Shown here piece after piece: positions 63,152 to 64,000 of a stretch of DNA of 64,000 nucleotides. The position numbers were made by a program, and so were the translations under genes. A model generated the notes under the pieces. It had not been told where the DNA came from. It did not search any database and worked only from the letters and a program-made list of their open reading frames with translations. Within the stretch, counting starts at the first letter, position 1. Each line of letters opens with the position of its first letter. This DNA is from Rhizobium indicum (GTDB taxonomy: Bacteria > Pseudomonadota > Alphaproteobacteria > Rhizobiales > Rhizobiaceae), in contig NZ_CP054021.1 in NCBI RefSeq assembly GCF_005862305.2, positions 2,294,001-2,358,000 of the forward strand. Direction: 5' to 3'.

Positions 63152-63835
63152 TCACGCCGGAACGGCAGCCCGTTTGAGGGCGGCGACCAGTTCTTTTCCC
63201 AGCGGCCCCGCCGAGGCGGGGTTCTGGCCGGTGATAAGGCGGCCATCAACGACGACGTGAGGTTCCCAGTTGGATGCAGATGAGTACTCGGCACCCTCCG
63301 CCCTTAACGCATCCTCAAGTTCGTAAGGCACGTCATCGCGGGCGTAGTCGTATTCTTCCTTCTTCGAGAACGACGTAAGCTTCTTGCCGCGCACGAACGG
63401 CGTGCCATCACCGAGGTCGACGCTGAGCAACGCGCACGGACCGTGACAAACAGCGGTTACGAGCTTTCCGGTGGTCCAGGCGCGCACAATGGCCTTCTGG
63501 ACATCCGCGTTACGCTGGATGTCGACCATGGGCCCGAGGCCACCGGGCACTAGGATGGCGTCGTAGTCCGCAGCGTCCACTTCGGACAACTTTCGGCTAT
63601 GATTCAGGCGACGAAAGGCCTTGCTCTCGAGAAACTCCTTTTGGGCGGGGTCTTTCTCGTCGTACGCGTCGTAGGGCGTCCATCCGCCAGCGGGAGACGC
63701 GAACTCTACGGCGACCCCCGCCTTGTCGAGCACGTCGAAAGGATGAGCGACCTCGGCGAAAAAGAAGCCGGTCTTGCGATTGTGCGGACCGATCACGGCT
63801 GCGTTGGTGACGATGAACAGGACATGTTGAGTCAC
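63152..63835 (-). CDS. DJ-1/PfpI-family protein (Hsp31/glyoxalase III-like)
   Basis: 227 aa from a GTG at 63835 with AAGGAG. The N-terminal TGFFFAEVAHPFDVL carries the conserved Glu; the nucleophile elbow is AVCHGPCALL with Cys; AVxGHG-type His is provided by CHG. Such proteins act as glutathione-independent glyoxalases or chaperones against methylglyoxal damage. Starts the visible part of the minus-strand detoxification group. Confidence 0.87.
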   Translation of the reverse strand: MTQHVLFIVTNAAVIGPHNRKTGFFFAEVAHPFDVLDKAGVAVEFASPAGGWTPYDAYDEKDPAQKEFLESKAFRRLNHSRKLSEVDAADYDAILVPGGLGPMVDIQRNADVQKAIVRAWTTGKLVTAVCHGPCALLSVDLGDGTPFVRGKKLTSFSKKEEYDYARDDVPYELEDALRAEGAEYSSASNWEPHVVVDGRLITGQNPASAGPLGKELVAALKRAAVPA

Positions 63836-63956
63836 AATCTTCTCCTTGAATAAATTATGATGCGTTCAAATATTGGGTTTCATTCGGACATGAAGTCACT
63901 TCGGGCGCAGGATACTTGGCGCGGCAGTAATCCGGTCTCGTTGCGCCCTCACGCTG

Positions 63957-64000
63957 TCAGAACATCACGACGGCACGCCCAACGATTTTATTGTCGCGCA
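63957..64000 (-). CDS. 3' end of a gene from beyond the right edge (partial, possible MDR dehydrogenase)
   Basis: The minus strand ends ...RDNKIVGRAVVMF and TGA. This resembles the C-terminus of zinc-dependent alcohol dehydrogenase / quinone reductase (MDR) proteins. Only 13 codons are visible, so the identification is tentative. The 120-bp gap to the DJ-1 gene has no terminator-like hairpin that I can see. Confidence 0.4.
   Translation of the reverse strand, partial: RDNKIVGRAVVMF

Overview
The window looks like a piece of a Rhizobium chromosome (R. etli / R. leguminosarum / R. phaseoli group). The reasons are high GC, dense short operons, a PmtA-type phosphatidylethanolamine N-methyltransferase downstream of dnaN, a gshB/comM/rsmI/yraN block, an irpA-type iron operon with an Irr-box-like site, and several palindromic intergenic elements of the rhizobial RIME type. 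Species-level assignment is inference.

Left part (1-16.2 kb): ubiB and coaBC are housekeeping genes. Between them lies a plus-strand operon (1716-9074) that best fits ergothioneine degradation: a histidine ammonia-lyase homologue without the MIO triad (ergothionase type), a hydantoinase, an M20 N-carbamoyl amino acid amidohydrolase, a DUF917 thiohydantoin desulfurase, a TfoX-N protein and a urocanase homologue (thiourocanate hydratase type). Together they could take ergothioneine to glutamate, trimethylamine, sulfide, CO2 and ammonia. It is followed by a decayed VapBC pair, a VOC protein, an MFS exporter, two LysR regulators and two SDR enzymes.

Middle part (16.2-31.5 kb): a class II amidotransferase; a strongly ribosome-bound 23-codon ORF with its own terminator; a GntR regulator with a 41-bp palindrome at its start, coupled to a CynX-type transporter; an S10 peptidase; Lrp/RidA; GST/LysR; prfC; dut plus a GNAT protein; Lrp/DMT exporter; dps; a LysE exporter and cysK.

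31.5-33.3 kb: a small lower-GC island between cysK and comM. It is flanked by an imperfect duplication of the comM 3' end and holds an unknown winged-helix-like gene, a run of five stem-loops and a 63-aa HTH protein.

33.2-50.5 kb: comM, gshB, a cupin, yraN and rsmI on the minus strand; dnaN, a DUF72 protein, pmtA, a phosphatase, pyrF and DUF1330 on the plus strand; an NDUFA9-like protein; uppP; gst-queG-epimerase; an RlpA-like protein and rsmB.

50.5-64 kb: an iron-type operon (two imelysins, a DUF1111 di-haem protein, a Tat-exported DUF1513 protein), DUF2252, thioesterase-MTAN-guaA, and a minus-strand group (DJ-1/PfpI, ABM monooxygenase, aldehyde dehydrogenase, MFS) that looks like a detoxification operon running in from beyond the right edge. 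No rRNA, tRNA, CRISPR array, transposase or integrase was recognised.
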